Below, piece after piece: positions 11,339 to 23,633 of a stretch of DNA of 64,000 nucleotides. Below the pieces are notes generated by a model. It did not search any database and was not told where the DNA came from. It was given only the letters and a program-made list of their open reading frames with translations. Source of the DNA: Aspergillus flavus (lineage: Eukaryota; Ascomycota; Eurotiomycetes; Eurotiales; Aspergillaceae); the NCBI RefSeq assembly GCF_009017415.1, contig NC_092406.1, forward strand, positions 1,798,001-1,862,000, written 5' to 3'. The translations under genes were made by a program, and so were the position numbers. The stretch's first letter is position 1. Each line of letters starts with the position of its first letter.

Positions 11339-14300
11339 TCCAACTTTCCTGGGCGAGTTTTCTGGGCTTCAGCACAAGGGCCACTTGAAGCTGACTGTGA
11401 TGTCTTAACCACGGAAAAGTCCTAAGCGACAAAACTTGCCTGAAACCTATGGCTCGGAAACTCAGGGATATGGAACAAAACAAAGCAAAAACGAGTCCGG
11501 CTCAGAAGCGAAAACGAAACCGATTTGTCCTATGCTGATATCTTTGGGCTGGACACGAGACTTTTTTCCTCCTATAGGCCACGGAGCAGAGATTCCAAGT
11601 GGGCGCCGTGGTGTCTCAGACTCTTCCACCCAAGAAAACTTCCTCTTACTGGTGAAGTAACCCGACTGGCTGAGGGCAGTCTTGGAACAACTTGTCCAAA
11701 GTTATGTCCCACTCAAATTTGACTGGAGGAGCAATAGGTTATCGACCTCTCTGAGACAAGAAAAAGGCGATGCCCAAGAAAAAGAAAACGGGATAACAAG
11801 ATCAGATCGGGCTCTTGTATATCGTCACCAAGCTCAGCTGTCTCTTTTAGTAAGGTCGCTATCTTCAGCCCCCCTGGAATGGCTGACAACCTTCATCAAG
11901 CCGTCGTCTATCCCCTGTCCTGATGCGAAAACATTCCTTGCTCTCTTTAGAGTATATTGCCTCCCGTTCTTGGGCTAGACAATGACGACCGATGGCCTAT
12001 AGTTCATCTAGTGCCGGAAAATAAGCATGGGTGCCGCCAATCGTGAAGGGAAGAACTAAGTTTACAACGGTCACCCTGCAATACTTTACTAGGTGATCAA
12101 TTGATGAGTCTCAATCTCGACCCAGCGGGTGGCCTATCGGCCCAATCGAGAAATCATTTGTGGCGTAAGAGGCGAAATGTGAGGCAAAAAGACCATCGGG
12201 AACTCATGCAGAGAGGACAAAAGAAGGTTTCTCGTAGCACTCTGCCCGTCGGTTGGATGTGGCAGTTTCTACTGGCAATATGCAAAGGCATGTCGGGTAC
12301 TCACATAAGGCTTTGTTCATATCAACTTCCCTATGCCACCTTCAGCGATGACCGCATTTCGCCAGCCATGGGGCTTGGAACCCGAAACATCTATTGGGCT
12401 CAAAGAAGTGATCGGAAAGAACAACGGTGGTGCCGTTGGGTCAATAAAAGTGACGTTTGCTCTACCCTTTCGAGCATGTTTCTAGACTTTCAGGTCCTGT
12501 ATTTTTCTGTTTCCTCTTTCTTTGAGTGTGGTTCGACTATTGAACAGTGTGGGTATCAGTCATGGGTAATGTGCATATGCAGGTCACTTCAGCTCCATCC
12601 AGAAGAGATGGATGTATGGCTAGACATGGCGAAGAAGGGATTCTAGCGCAGAAGTACGACCCTCAGGTACGTTTAGGTTACTCCCGCATCTACAAATTTC
12701 TTAATTTCTTTGAGCCATTGCCTCTGGGTTTCATGACCTACCACCATGCAAACCAATCGGTTTGTCCATGTCCTCGAAATGGAACAATAGCAGCTCTCTA
12801 CTATACCATACCACTCCTTCCCCCAGATTGATTTTTCCCCAAACCCACTACACCCTCCCATGAACCGCCAAAATACTAGAAAACTACATTTTCCCAGACA
12901 GAAATTAGGAAACGGGTACACAAGAGAAAACCTCCATTCAACGAAAAGAAAAGGAAAAGAAAAAGCAGTAAAGAAAAAACCATGACAGAGCCAGAGACAT
13001 AGAGAGGCCCAGAACTTCTTCTCTCCCCACATGATCGTATTCCCCTACTCCAGGACACCCTTGTACTTGTCCCAGGCACACATCATCCACTGATCATTAT
13101 TTGTACGTGTAGTTTATGCAGTGCAGCCTCATCATCCCCGCGCGTCATCCCCGAACCCTCTCACACGCACCATGCAATATCGCCTTCGAATCCCCATCCC
13201 CCAAAAAAAGAAATATGGCAAAAGTACCCTTTTCTCCAGGAGGTAGCCAACTAAAAGACCAAGAAGAGAAGAGATATTAAACGCAGATCGGGGGGTTCCA
13301 AGCGTTTGGTCCGGGAAGTCTAGATACAAACCGGAAAGAACGGCCCGGGGAAAAGCCTACTTACAGCATCAGAAACATCGATGCAAGCTCGATCTCCCAC
13401 GATCGTAGTAAAAAAAAACTGGAAAAGGGAAAAAAATATTGGCAGAAGGAGATCTTAATATTCTCTTATGTTATGCAATGACAAATTACGACTCTCTTTC
13501 ATTCTTTCTCGTCTGAGTATTAACAAGCAGATTAATTCAGGGGAAAAAATAAAAATGAACGGAGGGGGAGTGCCAAAACTAACCCTAATTGAACTACTAC
13601 GGCATTGCACTACACACCTTCATATCCTCATATCCCAACAACGGTGTTACATTGTGGAAAACATCCCGACCAGATTTAATCTCCCCAGAGGGTTTCCTTT
13701 GTGAGTATGACTGGGGTCAAGGGACGTTGGTGTGCTACCAGGAAAAGGAACAAACTACTACCATGTGTGGCGCTAATCTTCCATCCCGAGTCATGGTGGC
13801 ATCTATAGGACACACACTGTACTACAGTACGTCGGCCCTTCCTCACATCTGTTGCAGGTGACGCGACATTTGATGGAAATCTGTCCTGGGTCCGTGCCCA
13901 TATCGGTTCCCATGGGTGCTGGGACTCTTGAGCTTGTTGGGGACCAAATCATATAACCATGTCAAAAGATCCTACTCTGAAGGGAAAGGGAAAGCGGAAG
14001 AGGGTAACATATGGACACACTATTCTCACAAAAATAGAGGTTGCAAAGTATACCACCGCAGTCGTTGATTCAGCTTCTTTGCTTCTCTATGGGACGAAGG
14101 ATGCCCTACTGCAGGATCTCATGTGATACACGTGCAGTCGGGCGTTTCGTTTCCGTGTAGATCTCCATGGCTGATTATTCGACACATTCTATGAATAGAG
14201 CCATGATAGGAAGGAATCCGTGAGAAGCCCGGACTAGGGGGTATCGGATTGACTACGCTTTCCTGCATCTGCCAGATTCACATTGGTCTCATGGTGGCTC

Positions 14301-14367
14301 TTATAGAGGTCTAGGAGTCGGTCAACACCGGACACTGTGATAATCAGAACAGAAGAAAAAACAGAAG
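11339..14367. other. gene-poor 3 kb region
   Basis: It contains only short open frames with no family resemblance. The longest, 12101-12646 (181 codons), has no motif and an odd composition. Purine/pyrimidine-biased tracts lie around 12900-12990 and 13200-13450. The left part should hold the promoter of the Myb-like gene and the right part the 3' end of the LtrA-family gene. An unrecognised non-coding RNA could lie here, but nothing in the sequence proves it. Confidence 0.4.
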
Positions 14368-16193
14368 CTAGTCCAAGATGAATGGCCCACCTGTCAAAAG
14401 AACAAATGTGAATGCGTATAGTATCGTTGGGGATGTCATGAATTCGTACGCAAGCGCAAATTTCCCGACGAAAGACACTAAACTCGCCAAGAGAACCCCA
14501 AGGATGATACGGGTCGTTATTCCAATACTAGTGTAGAAGTTGTGGCGACGAGCCAATACTGCAAAGGCGGCAAAAAGAAACATCACCAGGGATGCAACGA
14601 CGAAAAAATAGATGTAGACAAACCCGAGTAGCTGCATGTACATCCTCAGCAACTGCGAGCTAGTTAACTGCCCTATGTTTGTCTCCTCCGAAGGTATAAT
14701 TCCCATGCTGGAGAACAGAGCAGCAGTAACATTACCCACAAGGTCATTGAGGTGATCATTCGTGACGAAGAAAGCAATCACCTTCTCTCCCGGGCACAGG
14801 GGGTGATTGGGCAAATCCTCCAAGATTGCGTCAATGGCCATCTTTTCTTTTATTGCGCCGCGGCTGTAATTAATCTCCATGTCCTCAATGGTATTCCGAA
14901 GAAGACCAATGGCTATTTCGGGTCTGGGCCGTGGTTCCTCGCAAGCAAACATGATAGTTTCCTCGAGGTACGTGAGCTTCAAGGTAATGTCTAGGGTCAA
15001 AGCAAGGATCTGTGATCCTTCAAGAAGGAGTACTAGGGCCACATGAAAGGGAAAATGGAGCTGGGCCCATAGCTGCTGGGAATATTTGCCAAGTATGCCC
15101 CTTGGTGAGAGATCGTAATACGCTTGCCACAGAAAGTACTACTCCTGAGGCGTTAGCAACCCCGAAAGGGACGATCGATCGAATATTTGAGACCCCATAC
15201 CACATTAGTAGTGACACCTAGAATGTGAACAAACGACCATTTAGTCCAGCCCCCTGGCCGCACGGTCCTATTCACAATCCTAGTGACTGATATGACCCCT
15301 TCGCCAATGATGATTAGCGTAAGGAGACCCATTCTTATGTTCAAGTGGGTATCTTGGAGTCCGATTCCGGGTGTCACACAGGATACTCCCATTATAACCC
15401 ACATCTCTAGCCCGAACAAAGCAAACCAAACGGTCCATATATAGGAACGGATCCCGTCCTGCACCCCGAAGATATAAAACATCTATGCAACAGGTCAGTC
15501 TATGCATGTGGCTTCAATAGTAGTCATTATTTGTCTGTGCTGTAGCATACCCCCAGATAGATTAGGCTTGAGACAAACAGCGTCGCGGCGATGATGGAGA
15601 CCCCTTTGGCAGCAGGCTTCATTCGTTTACGAATGAAGACCACGTTGTTGACTGTATATTGCAGAGCCAGTAAGATTCGGCTTCCGCCTAGAAAGAGGCT
15701 CAATGATTGAAAGGCCCAAACATTTTCATCATTAACACGGGTGGTAAACCGCGTGCCTGCAGAAGCAAAACCAACCATAGCTGCTAGTTGTATAGCCTTG
15801 CAGATTCTTTCGAAAACCGAGTCCCTGGCGAATCTGATATCAAATAGAGTAACCTGAAGCCAGGTGAACCAAATCACCCCAAGAAAGCCTATGTATGCCC
15901 CTAAGGCTTCTACATTGTGGATTTCGTGCGTAGCAGTAAAGGTAGAGAGATTCGCCACGAAAAACAAGTCAAAGAACAGTTCAATTGGAGTAGCATCGAA
16001 ATGCCTGTGAAGGCGTGTTCCATGGTTCCCATCAATAGGGGTTTCGATGAACGGTATGGATTCTCGCCGGCTGCAGTTTGTCATGAGCCAGGCATACATA
16101 TCAGGAGGCTCCTAGTTTGACTTACTGTGTGGTCCCATCAGTATGCAAACTTCTACGTAGCGGTTGAAAATAGAAGAAAGGCATTCGCGTCAT
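14368..16193 (-). CDS. LtrA-family multi-pass membrane protein
   Basis: Exons 16193-16126, 16070-15551, 15482-15201 and 15138-14368 give 546 aa. The introns are 55, 68 and 62 nt, each with a GT donor and AG acceptor, and all frames agree. The diagnostic N-terminal block PIELFFDLFFVANLSTF marks the low-temperature-requirement A family (PF06772), first described in Listeria and common in fungi with unknown substrate. About ten hydrophobic segments run through the protein. The fourth exon opens with YFLWQAYYD and then LHFPFHVALVLLLEG, which are conserved family blocks. ATG 16193 lies in a short first exon; ATG 16099, inside the proposed first intron, is the alternative start in an unspliced model. 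Function is not known. Confidence 0.85.
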
Positions 16194-16406
16194 CGTGAAG
16201 TGGATTTAGATGAAAAAAGATAAGAACTTGTCGATTGGTAAGTGAAGTCTAAAGTGCTGGGTATCATATATAGGTCTTAAGCCAGGTTGGTGTCATTTCA
16301 GGCAATTTTTTGATACGCCGGAAAGAACGACGGGTGATGTCGAACCTTTCTTAATAAGCTGGTAAGCACTCCAGTAAGGCAGGTACGTATATGCTGAGCG
16401 GATGGA

Positions 16407-17675
16407 TCACGACTCGTCCTCGGAATTTCCTGTTGATACTGCCATGGAATTGCCAATACTCTCCAATCCTCGTTCGGCAGCTGTATCCTCGTCAGAGCCA
16501 GGAGTGCGCCCAGCTTCTTGTTTGAGTTTCTCGTAGTTATCCCCAGCTTCTTTGATTAAAGCCTGAATCTCTACTTCTCGCACAGCTATGTCGGCCTTTT
16601 CCTTTCTTAGTTCTTCCATTCGATCAATCATTTGGGTTTTCGACTTTTCCATGACGGCCAGGGTTGTGCGTAATCGGTCAAGACAGGTTGATAGGCGTGG
16701 AAGTGAGGTCATTTTGGGAGGAGTCTTTGGTCGATCTGTATAGTCTTTGCCGCTGTGGCCCATGGCAGCCCTTGTTTGGGCGGCTTCGTAAGCAGCCTTT
16801 TCTTCTAAGTCCGAGTCGTCCTCGTCCGAATCCCCTTCGGCATCTTCGATGAGCTCTCGCATTTCTTCACGCTGCTTTTTGGCCCTCTCGCGCTCGGCTT
16901 TTCTCCCCAGAGATATGCGTCCATCCTCCACAAACTCGTCGAAGCCCTCTGCGAAATCCTCATCATCACGGATCAGCCGAGTGTCCCTTAGGTCCTCTTT
17001 TTCATTTTTCGAGTCCCATTCTTCATCCTCCATAGTATCATCCAATGAGATAAAGTCCTTCTCTGTTGAGATTCCATACTGCTGTTCTTTGGCCAAGCGT
17101 GCTCTTCTTTCTTTTTTCTCTCTAATCTCCGCTTCGCTGGGAATGGCGGCCGGCGCTGTGACTTTCATAACCTCGCCGAACTTGGCTGCAACATCAATAG
17201 TCTTCTCGTTATCGTCGTCGGTGGCATTCTTTGGTGTTGAAGGCGTTGAATTTCGAAGCTCCTTCAAATATTCATTGCTGTAACTTGGCCGATCTTGTTC
17301 TGGGCCAACCCTGATTGGAAGCTGGCCACCTGATCCCGATGGCGTGAGCGACCTCTGCAAAGCACTATTTTCCAGTGCTCGCCTCCCAAGTCCTTGCCTT
17401 TTCGGTATTACCACTTCACTTTCCTGTTCGCCATCTTCGGCCATTGAAGTTTCTCCGGGTCCAAACGACAGGCGCGATTTAGATTTTTGCTTCGTTTTAG
17501 AGGAAACAGGGCGTTTGACCACCGGTCCGATATCTACTACTTGTCAGTTACTCAATCTAGTGAAATGTTTTCGGTTCATGTTGCGCAGGAACTACTCGCC
17601 TTGTCCGCCCTCATCCTCTTCGTCGTCCCCGCCAATCTTGCGGGGCTTTCTGCGGTTCGCAAACTTGGAACTCAT
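16407..17675 (-). CDS. ntr2: NTR2-like spliceosome-disassembly factor
   Basis: Exons 17675-17600 and 17533-16407 give about 400 aa. The N-terminus MSSKFANRRKPRKIGGDDE, the block GPVVKRPVSSKTKQKSK with LSFGPGE, and the IPSEAEIREKKERRARLAKE / FISLDD segment are the hallmarks of fungal NTR2 (PF15458). NTR2 works with NTR1 to recruit the helicase Prp43 that takes the intron-lariat spliceosome apart in the nucleus. The rest is highly charged, with predicted coiled-coil near the C-terminus. The intron needs a GC donor (CAAG|GCGAGT); a GT donor two codons later breaks the frame. Three AGs in tandem leave the acceptor uncertain by 3 or 6 nt (exon 2 may start at 17533, 17536 or 17539). It is divergent from Sm G. 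Confidence 0.87.
17533..17599 (-). other. probable GC-AG intron of ntr2
   Basis: The intron runs from GCGAGT at 17599 to the tandem CAAG/TAG/TAG acceptors, here taken to end just before exon 2 at 17533 (intron 17534-17599). A CTGAC branch-like site lies only a few bases upstream of the AGs. Only the GC donor keeps the conserved downstream GPVVKRP frame. Confidence 0.65.
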
Positions 17676-17909
17676 AATCAGGGTATTTTATTAGCTACCC
17701 TTTGACCTTCCGCGGAGATATATTGCTTATCGCAAGGAAGTGTGCGTGGTTTCAATGGTTGCGTCAAACCGAGCTCCGCGCATCTTTGGAAGCTGCCGGG
17801 AAGAACATTTCTCCGGCACAGCTTTAATCCCACTGGTGTGTCTCAAAGTTCCGCCGCGCGACTGACCTCGACATTACGGCGGGATATTCACCAAAACTAA
17901 ATAGCCAAG
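17676..17909. promoter_or_regulatory. shared divergent promoter of ntr2 and Sm G
   Basis: Only 234 bp separate the two start codons, which face away from each other, so both promoters must lie here. I see no clear TATA box. Confidence 0.7.
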
Positions 17910-18458
17910 ATGCCTCAAGCTCAGCCCGAGTTGAAGAAGGTATGCCTTGCGACTCACTTTCTCTTGTTGTTTTGGACAGAAAAGAAGCTGACGGAGTTGT
18001 TTGACTAGTACATGGAAAAGCGGGTATTTTGCCAACTGAACGGCAACCGCAAAGTCATTGGTATCCTGAGAGGTTACGATGTACGTTGAGGCCATCCGAA
18101 TATTCCTATTGCTGCGGACCCTTACTATCCAACCACGAATGCGAAAGCGTTGACATCGGATGCTAGTGAAGTTATATGAAGTGGGATCTGACCGTTGTAT
18201 GATACAGGTATTCATGAACATCGTGCTCGACGAAGCTTTCGAAGAGAAGCAGGGCGGAGAGAAGGTCGCAATTGGCATGGTGGTACGTTGGGATCCTCAA
18301 TACGGCGGGCGTTTATAGCTAATCTTCTAATGCAGGTCATTCGCGGTAACTCGGTCGTCATGCTCGAGGTTAGTATATCTGCTGCATACTCATCGTCCTG
18401 AATATGGCTAACGCGAGTAATCACTACGCAGGCTCTGGAACGTATAAGCGACAAATAA
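17910..18458 (+). CDS. SMX2: small nuclear ribonucleoprotein Sm G
   Basis: Five exons (17910-17939, 18009-18080, 18208-18282, 18336-18368, 18432-18458) give 78 aa, the usual length for Sm G. Four introns carry GTATGC, GTACGT, GTACGT and GTTAGT donors and all keep frame. The Sm1 motif (FCQLNGNRKVIGILRGYD, then FMNIVLDEA) and the Sm2 motif (IRGNSVVMLEAL) are complete. Sm G is one of seven Sm proteins that form the ring around U1, U2, U4 and U5 snRNAs in the spliceosome. Exons are as short as 27 nt, so gene callers can easily miss this gene. The identification is close to certain. Confidence 0.97.
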
Positions 18459-18944
18459 AGGAAACGCTGGATATCACCTTCATCGTGGGATTAATTTAAT
18501 GCAGTACGGAGTTTACGGGTCGGTTGCTCTCTTTGGAATGATCGAAGGGCACTTCGATTTCATCTCAAGCATGTTTACGATCAAATTGCAGTTTCAATAT
18601 TTGAGGGATCAAATTCAGGGGTTCCCTTGGTATATCTTATCGAGAGACATAATCTTTGACGACACAGCCTGATGATTGCTATGCAAGACATCATTCATAA
18701 CATGGCTCGAGAATACCGCATCAAATGGGCATGAAACCGGCAAACCAGACGCGCATTTGAGAAAGAAAACCGGAACAGGGGAATAGATGGAGAAATCTTA
18801 GAAAATAAAATCGAGAAACGATATTCATTCCACCCTCGCGCCATAAGCCTCCTTTACCAGCCTCCCTCCAAAAATAGAGGAATAAGGAAAAAACAATAGT
18901 ATAAGGTACATGAATGAAGAATGATAAAAAAGAAACACATTAGT
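18459..18944. other. intergenic, convergent 3' ends
   Basis: AT-rich DNA between the 3' ends of Sm G and TAF2. Apart from a TACGGAGT match at 18505-18512 I see nothing in it. Confidence 0.6.
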
Positions 18945-21900
18945 TTATTTTGGCTTCTGGCCAAATTTTAATCTTAATTTGAACCCTCCACCCCCAGGAG
19001 TAGATGGGGTGGTCGGAGTGGCGGGTGTCCTGGATGGCGCTTGAGGTACGGGGGAGGATCGATTCGGAATGTGCAGCTTGGTGATCGGCTGTGGACGTGG
19101 AGTTGGGTTTGCTGACGGGGTACTTGGGCCAAGCTTTGACTGCTTGAATGTGATGCGAGGGGCAGGGGGTGCCATACCCGGTTCTTCTCGTTTGCGTTTC
19201 GCGGGATTCGGGTCTTTGGATGGAAGTGAGGTACGGAATTTGCTCGAGCGAGTGAAATGCAGCCGTCCCTAGAAGATACATTAGCGCTGTCGTAAGACGG
19301 TCCGGACACGATGCAGTAAAGCTCACCTTCCCGAGATGCTTCACTTGCCAATATCGCGGATACTTCAATGCAACCTTCACACTAGTGGCCGGGTCATACA
19401 AGATGCGGCAGAGATCAGTAAACTCGGAAAGTTCCAGGATCCCAATGCACGGAGAGTTGCACGCAGCCCACAATGACTCTTTGAGGAGTTGGTCACCTTT
19501 AAGTTCACCTTTAAGTGCCTCTATGGCTCCGGGGACTGTCTGCCTTCGCGCGAGGTCTGCCTGGCGGACCTCGGTGGAAGATTCTTGTTCAATGATTAAG
19601 CCATCACCGGAAGCCGGGGTCTTATCACTTGTGCCGCGACCAAAGGCTACAGGAGCAAGCGCCTTGCCAAACAAGTAATGAAGACGCCGTCGGAGCCACG
19701 AAGAAGAGTCGCTCGACATGGTAAAAATGAACCACCTCAAGAGTTCAGGGCTCTGGAAGATATCGGTCTCCACGAGACATTCAAACGCCTCCAAGCGAAG
19801 CAGGTCATAAGTGCCGGCCCGAGTATAAGGCAGGAACTGCATTATATCCAACTCCGTTATTTTGGCTTGCATGAGCTGCATCTGACAGCGTAGCGTGGTA
19901 CGTGAATAGAGGTTCTGGTACGAGCTGGACCATTCATCCATTCTTCGATATCTATCAATTTCGGCGATGGCGTCTTTCTCCAATTTTTCTTCGGCCTGAG
20001 ATTCAAGGACCCCCTCCATGTCGAAATCGTCCAGATCGTGAGAGCGAGACTCAACTCTGCCTAGCATGGCGTGACAAAGGGACTGCATAAGTGTCGCGAC
20101 ATAATAATTATCCGAATACTATACATCACATGAGCTCAGGACTAGGGCTAAGATGATGTGCTTTTACCCACCTCGTTGTTGGAATTATCATTGAACCGTA
20201 GCTTGTCATAAAGAAAACGCTTTACGCGCATCGGTGTTTTCCCATTGTTGTCTCTTACTTTTGAGATAGCTTCAGGGATGACCAATTGAAGCACATAAGC
20301 AGCCCTATCGGAAAAATCATTTGAGCGGGTCATAGGTGATCCTGGAAGACAGAATAATTCCTGGAAAGCTCGTTCCAGGTGGAATAACCCCAGCCAGTTG
20401 ATTTCTTCCTTGGCATGCTTAATCAAGGCCTTTGCTGCGGCCACACGGATTCCGTAAAAGTACCTTCGGTCCATTAGGGTTCGGACAAAAATCGTGGATA
20501 TTAACGGGTGTTCTCTTTGGGCTGCCATATATTGTAGAGACTGGGATGTTGTCAGCGTAAAGCTCTCAAGGGAGACGACCATTCAACTAACCTCCAATTG
20601 GGCTATCACATCTCGATCTTGTTGGAGCTGCGAAAGGTACATATAACCTGGCATCACCAAGGAAAGCTTACAAATCCACTCGAAATCTGCATCCATGCGA
20701 ATCCATTCGTAAGACTCCTGGCCCATTCGCTCCTCGTCTTCCTTACTCCAATCAGCCAGCTTCCACTCTTGAATTTCTTCCTCACTCTGAAGTACATCAC
20801 CCAAGCAATAAAGCAAAACATCTTCCTGAACTTCTGCATTAGGATCACCACCCGAAGCAGCAGCGGCCCGTTCTTTCTGCCTCTTGTTCCGCTTCAAACG
20901 CTTGTATTTTGTGTTATAAGGGATATCGAATTTGGTGACGCCTTCTTTAATCTCGACAATATGTTCATAAGGTGTGCCATCAGCTTCGTGAATTCTAATC
21001 GTCATGGAGCCAGTAAAAACCGGCTGAACAACCCCGGCATAGATGCCCCGAATCTCCTCCTTAACATCACGCATGAAGGTATTCTTGTCCAGGTCACGTG
21101 TGCTGGGCTGCTCTGATTGCACTTGCTTTATCATCATTTCCACTACGAGCTTCTTTTTATTGAACCTCTGTGTAGCCTGGAAGCGGGGACACCCAGCACC
21201 CAAGACCCATTGTTGAAAGAATGAGTCCAGTTTCGCGTGACCCAGTCGTTCACAGGTCTTTTGGAAAAGCATGGTGGATACCGCCCCGTTCGGGATATCG
21301 CCCATTCGAGCATTGAGAAAAAGCCGAGAAATGATGCGGGACATTGTGGCCTTTCCACTAGCTTTCGTAAGCCTTCGGTCGAGGATGAAAAGCACAAGAG
21401 GGGCCTTGAGTGCTATGAAATCAATCTCAGACGAGTCAAGCTGGAGTATATTTCCCATGTCAAATATTGAGGGACGCTCATAGTCCAACTCGCATACTCT
21501 ATCAGACATCTGTTTTAGTCGAAAGCGATATTCATTATTCCCACAAAGTTTTCTCATGAACGTATCTGTGATAAACCACGCGACGCCTACTGTGACCCAA
21601 GTGTCAGTTGGCGCCTTTGGAACGATGTTAACACCAATCCACTGAGACGCAAGGCCGTAGACGAGAGCACGCGTCGCGTCGTACATTGGATCGATAATAT
21701 CTTCAGGGAATAGGAGATGACTGCTGCAAATTGACAAGCACGCTGTCGACAAAGTATCCTCGGGCGCGTCATCTACGAAGCACATTTTGTAACTTGAAAA
21801 TGGATACGACCCATATGATAAGGAAAAGAAGTCGATCGCCTTCGCCATTGGAAAACAAGTGTTTCTGAGTTCATCGCCTCGCCCAGGAAGGCAAAAAGCA

Positions 21901-22916
21901 TGCAAAGGGATGGCATTCTGGCCAAGCTGCTCATCTTGGTCGCTTTCCCGGAAATGTGCAAGGTTGACATATTCAAACGGGCCAACAGCAAATCCAACTT
22001 GCTGGGCGGAGAGCGGTGAGGTACATGCGAAGGATACTGTCTTCTTGCTGGTATCTTTCGGATCGATAATCTCATCCGTCATATCTCCAGAACAAACCAC
22101 CAGCAGGTCCAAGGCTTCATCATCCGGAGATATGTATCGGCCAAGATTTGACGTCGGTTTAGGGCGTCCAGAAGCGTTGGAGCTAACTGGATCGCGGATT
22201 TTGCGGTCAAACACATCCCCCAGCGAACAGGGGCATTTGATAGAAAGTTCCCAGGTGCAACGTGACGAAGGGTCATCAACGCAAGGGAAAAGAGGGCAAC
22301 CGGCCCCATATCCAAGCGAGTTTGTTGTAAAGGCATGCGGGTAACGTCTGTCCCCATTCTCGACTCCCACGAACTGTAACCCATCCTTTATATTGTCGAT
22401 AGTAAATTCGATGTTGACCGTCAGTGCCGTAAATCGAGGAAGCGTAGTATCTGGCGCTTTGGAGCTCAAAGGGCCTTCAGAATCATCGGCAGCGCCAGTT
22501 GCACGGAGCGCCATTTGATCTTGGGCCTCAACTGAGAAAGGGTCCAGTTCTTCTATCCTAACACTTTTTGGGACCGACAAAAGCAGGTCGGGCTCCGGCG
22601 GGCACTTAAGCAAGCCATCTATTTTCGAGGAGAGTCGTTGATGATAATGAGGTCCGTACAGTTGCAGTGACTCGTAGGGATCCGCATATTTCATTGACGG
22701 TATCTTCCCGGAGACATTCAAGCGCCTAATCTCGCCCTGTCGGAAATTTAATCGAATAACTCGGAGCTCCTTGTAATGTGGATGGATCGTAATTTCAGTC
22801 TTCCCCTTGAGGCTCTTATTTGCAAAGTCCAGCTCCAGCTCAACCTTCTGGTGCGCAACCGTAAAACCCAGTCCCTGCCAGGCAGGGCCGGCAGGAGCAT
22901 CGACAACGCCAGGCAT
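18945..22916 (-). CDS. taf2: TFIID subunit TAF2 (TSM1)
   Basis: Exons 22916-20592, 20540-20172, 20082-19327 and 19268-18945 give 1257 aa, a normal length for fungal TAF2. The introns are 51, 89 and 58 nt and all are phase 0. The N-terminus (WQGLGFTVAHQKVELELDF, KTEITIHPHYKEL) and the block YGAGCPLFPCVDDPSSRCTW are typical of the M1-aminopeptidase-like fold of TAF2. The zinc-binding HExxH of true peptidases is replaced here by a GLASQWIG segment, as expected for a non-catalytic TAF. The Pro/Lys-rich tail ends KLRLKFGQKPK. TAF2 contacts the initiator/downstream core promoter within TFIID in the nucleus. The gene is divergent from the phosphotransferase gene to its right. Confidence 0.95.
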
Positions 22917-23633
22917 TGCGCAGAGTACTCAGTCGTGCACTGCGCCGCGAGCGCTTCCCTGGTCCTCTACCGTCATGTCCAAGCTCAAGGAGCAACTCTA
23001 TAACCTCTGGATAGCGCTTTCAGTCGACACCGAGATAAAGAAGAATATGAATCGTTGATGTGAAGAGGGTCGTGTGCGGTAGTTGAAGCTTTGGCAGCGG
23101 GGAACAACAGCCTGAAGTGATTGATAAATGCGAGGTATTCAAAAGACAGCTGAAGGAAAAAGAAGTTTATTCAGAAGTCATGGCACCTAGAAATAGAAAG
23201 AAACCTTTCTATTACCAAACAACAATGAACATGAAACGCAAGAAGAAAAAGCCACAGAGCTCTTTATCAACCTCCAACTTTCACTCTGTTTCTGATGTCG
23301 CGTTGTTGCGTCGAAAGCTGCGGAGCTCACAGACCAGCCCGCCCAGCACGTGATAAATTGTGATCCGCGGATGGAACGTCCGCCGATCCTCTTGGGTCCC
23401 TTTTCGTTCCACTCTTTTTCCAGGGGATTTTAAGGATCGTTTTCCCTTCACTTGTCTTCTGCGAATTGTACTTGTACGTGTTTGTCATAGAGCACCGCAG
23501 TTTTTGGTTCGACCTCTCAACCATCCATTGTCGTTGTATTTCCTACTTCATAGCGCTATGAACTAAACCCAATCGTACGATACAATTTGTTGAAGTACTG
23601 ATATACCATTCCATTGGCGGAATTTAAAGCAAA
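22917..23633. promoter_or_regulatory. divergent intergenic region of taf2 and ept1
   Basis: 717 bp between two outward-facing start codons; it must carry both promoters. CT-rich stretches lie near 23400-23470. I see no defined operator. Confidence 0.5.

Noticed and set aside
12101..12646. 181-codon plus-strand frame
   Set aside because: It has no motif, its composition is unlike a protein and it has no splice partners. Most likely chance.
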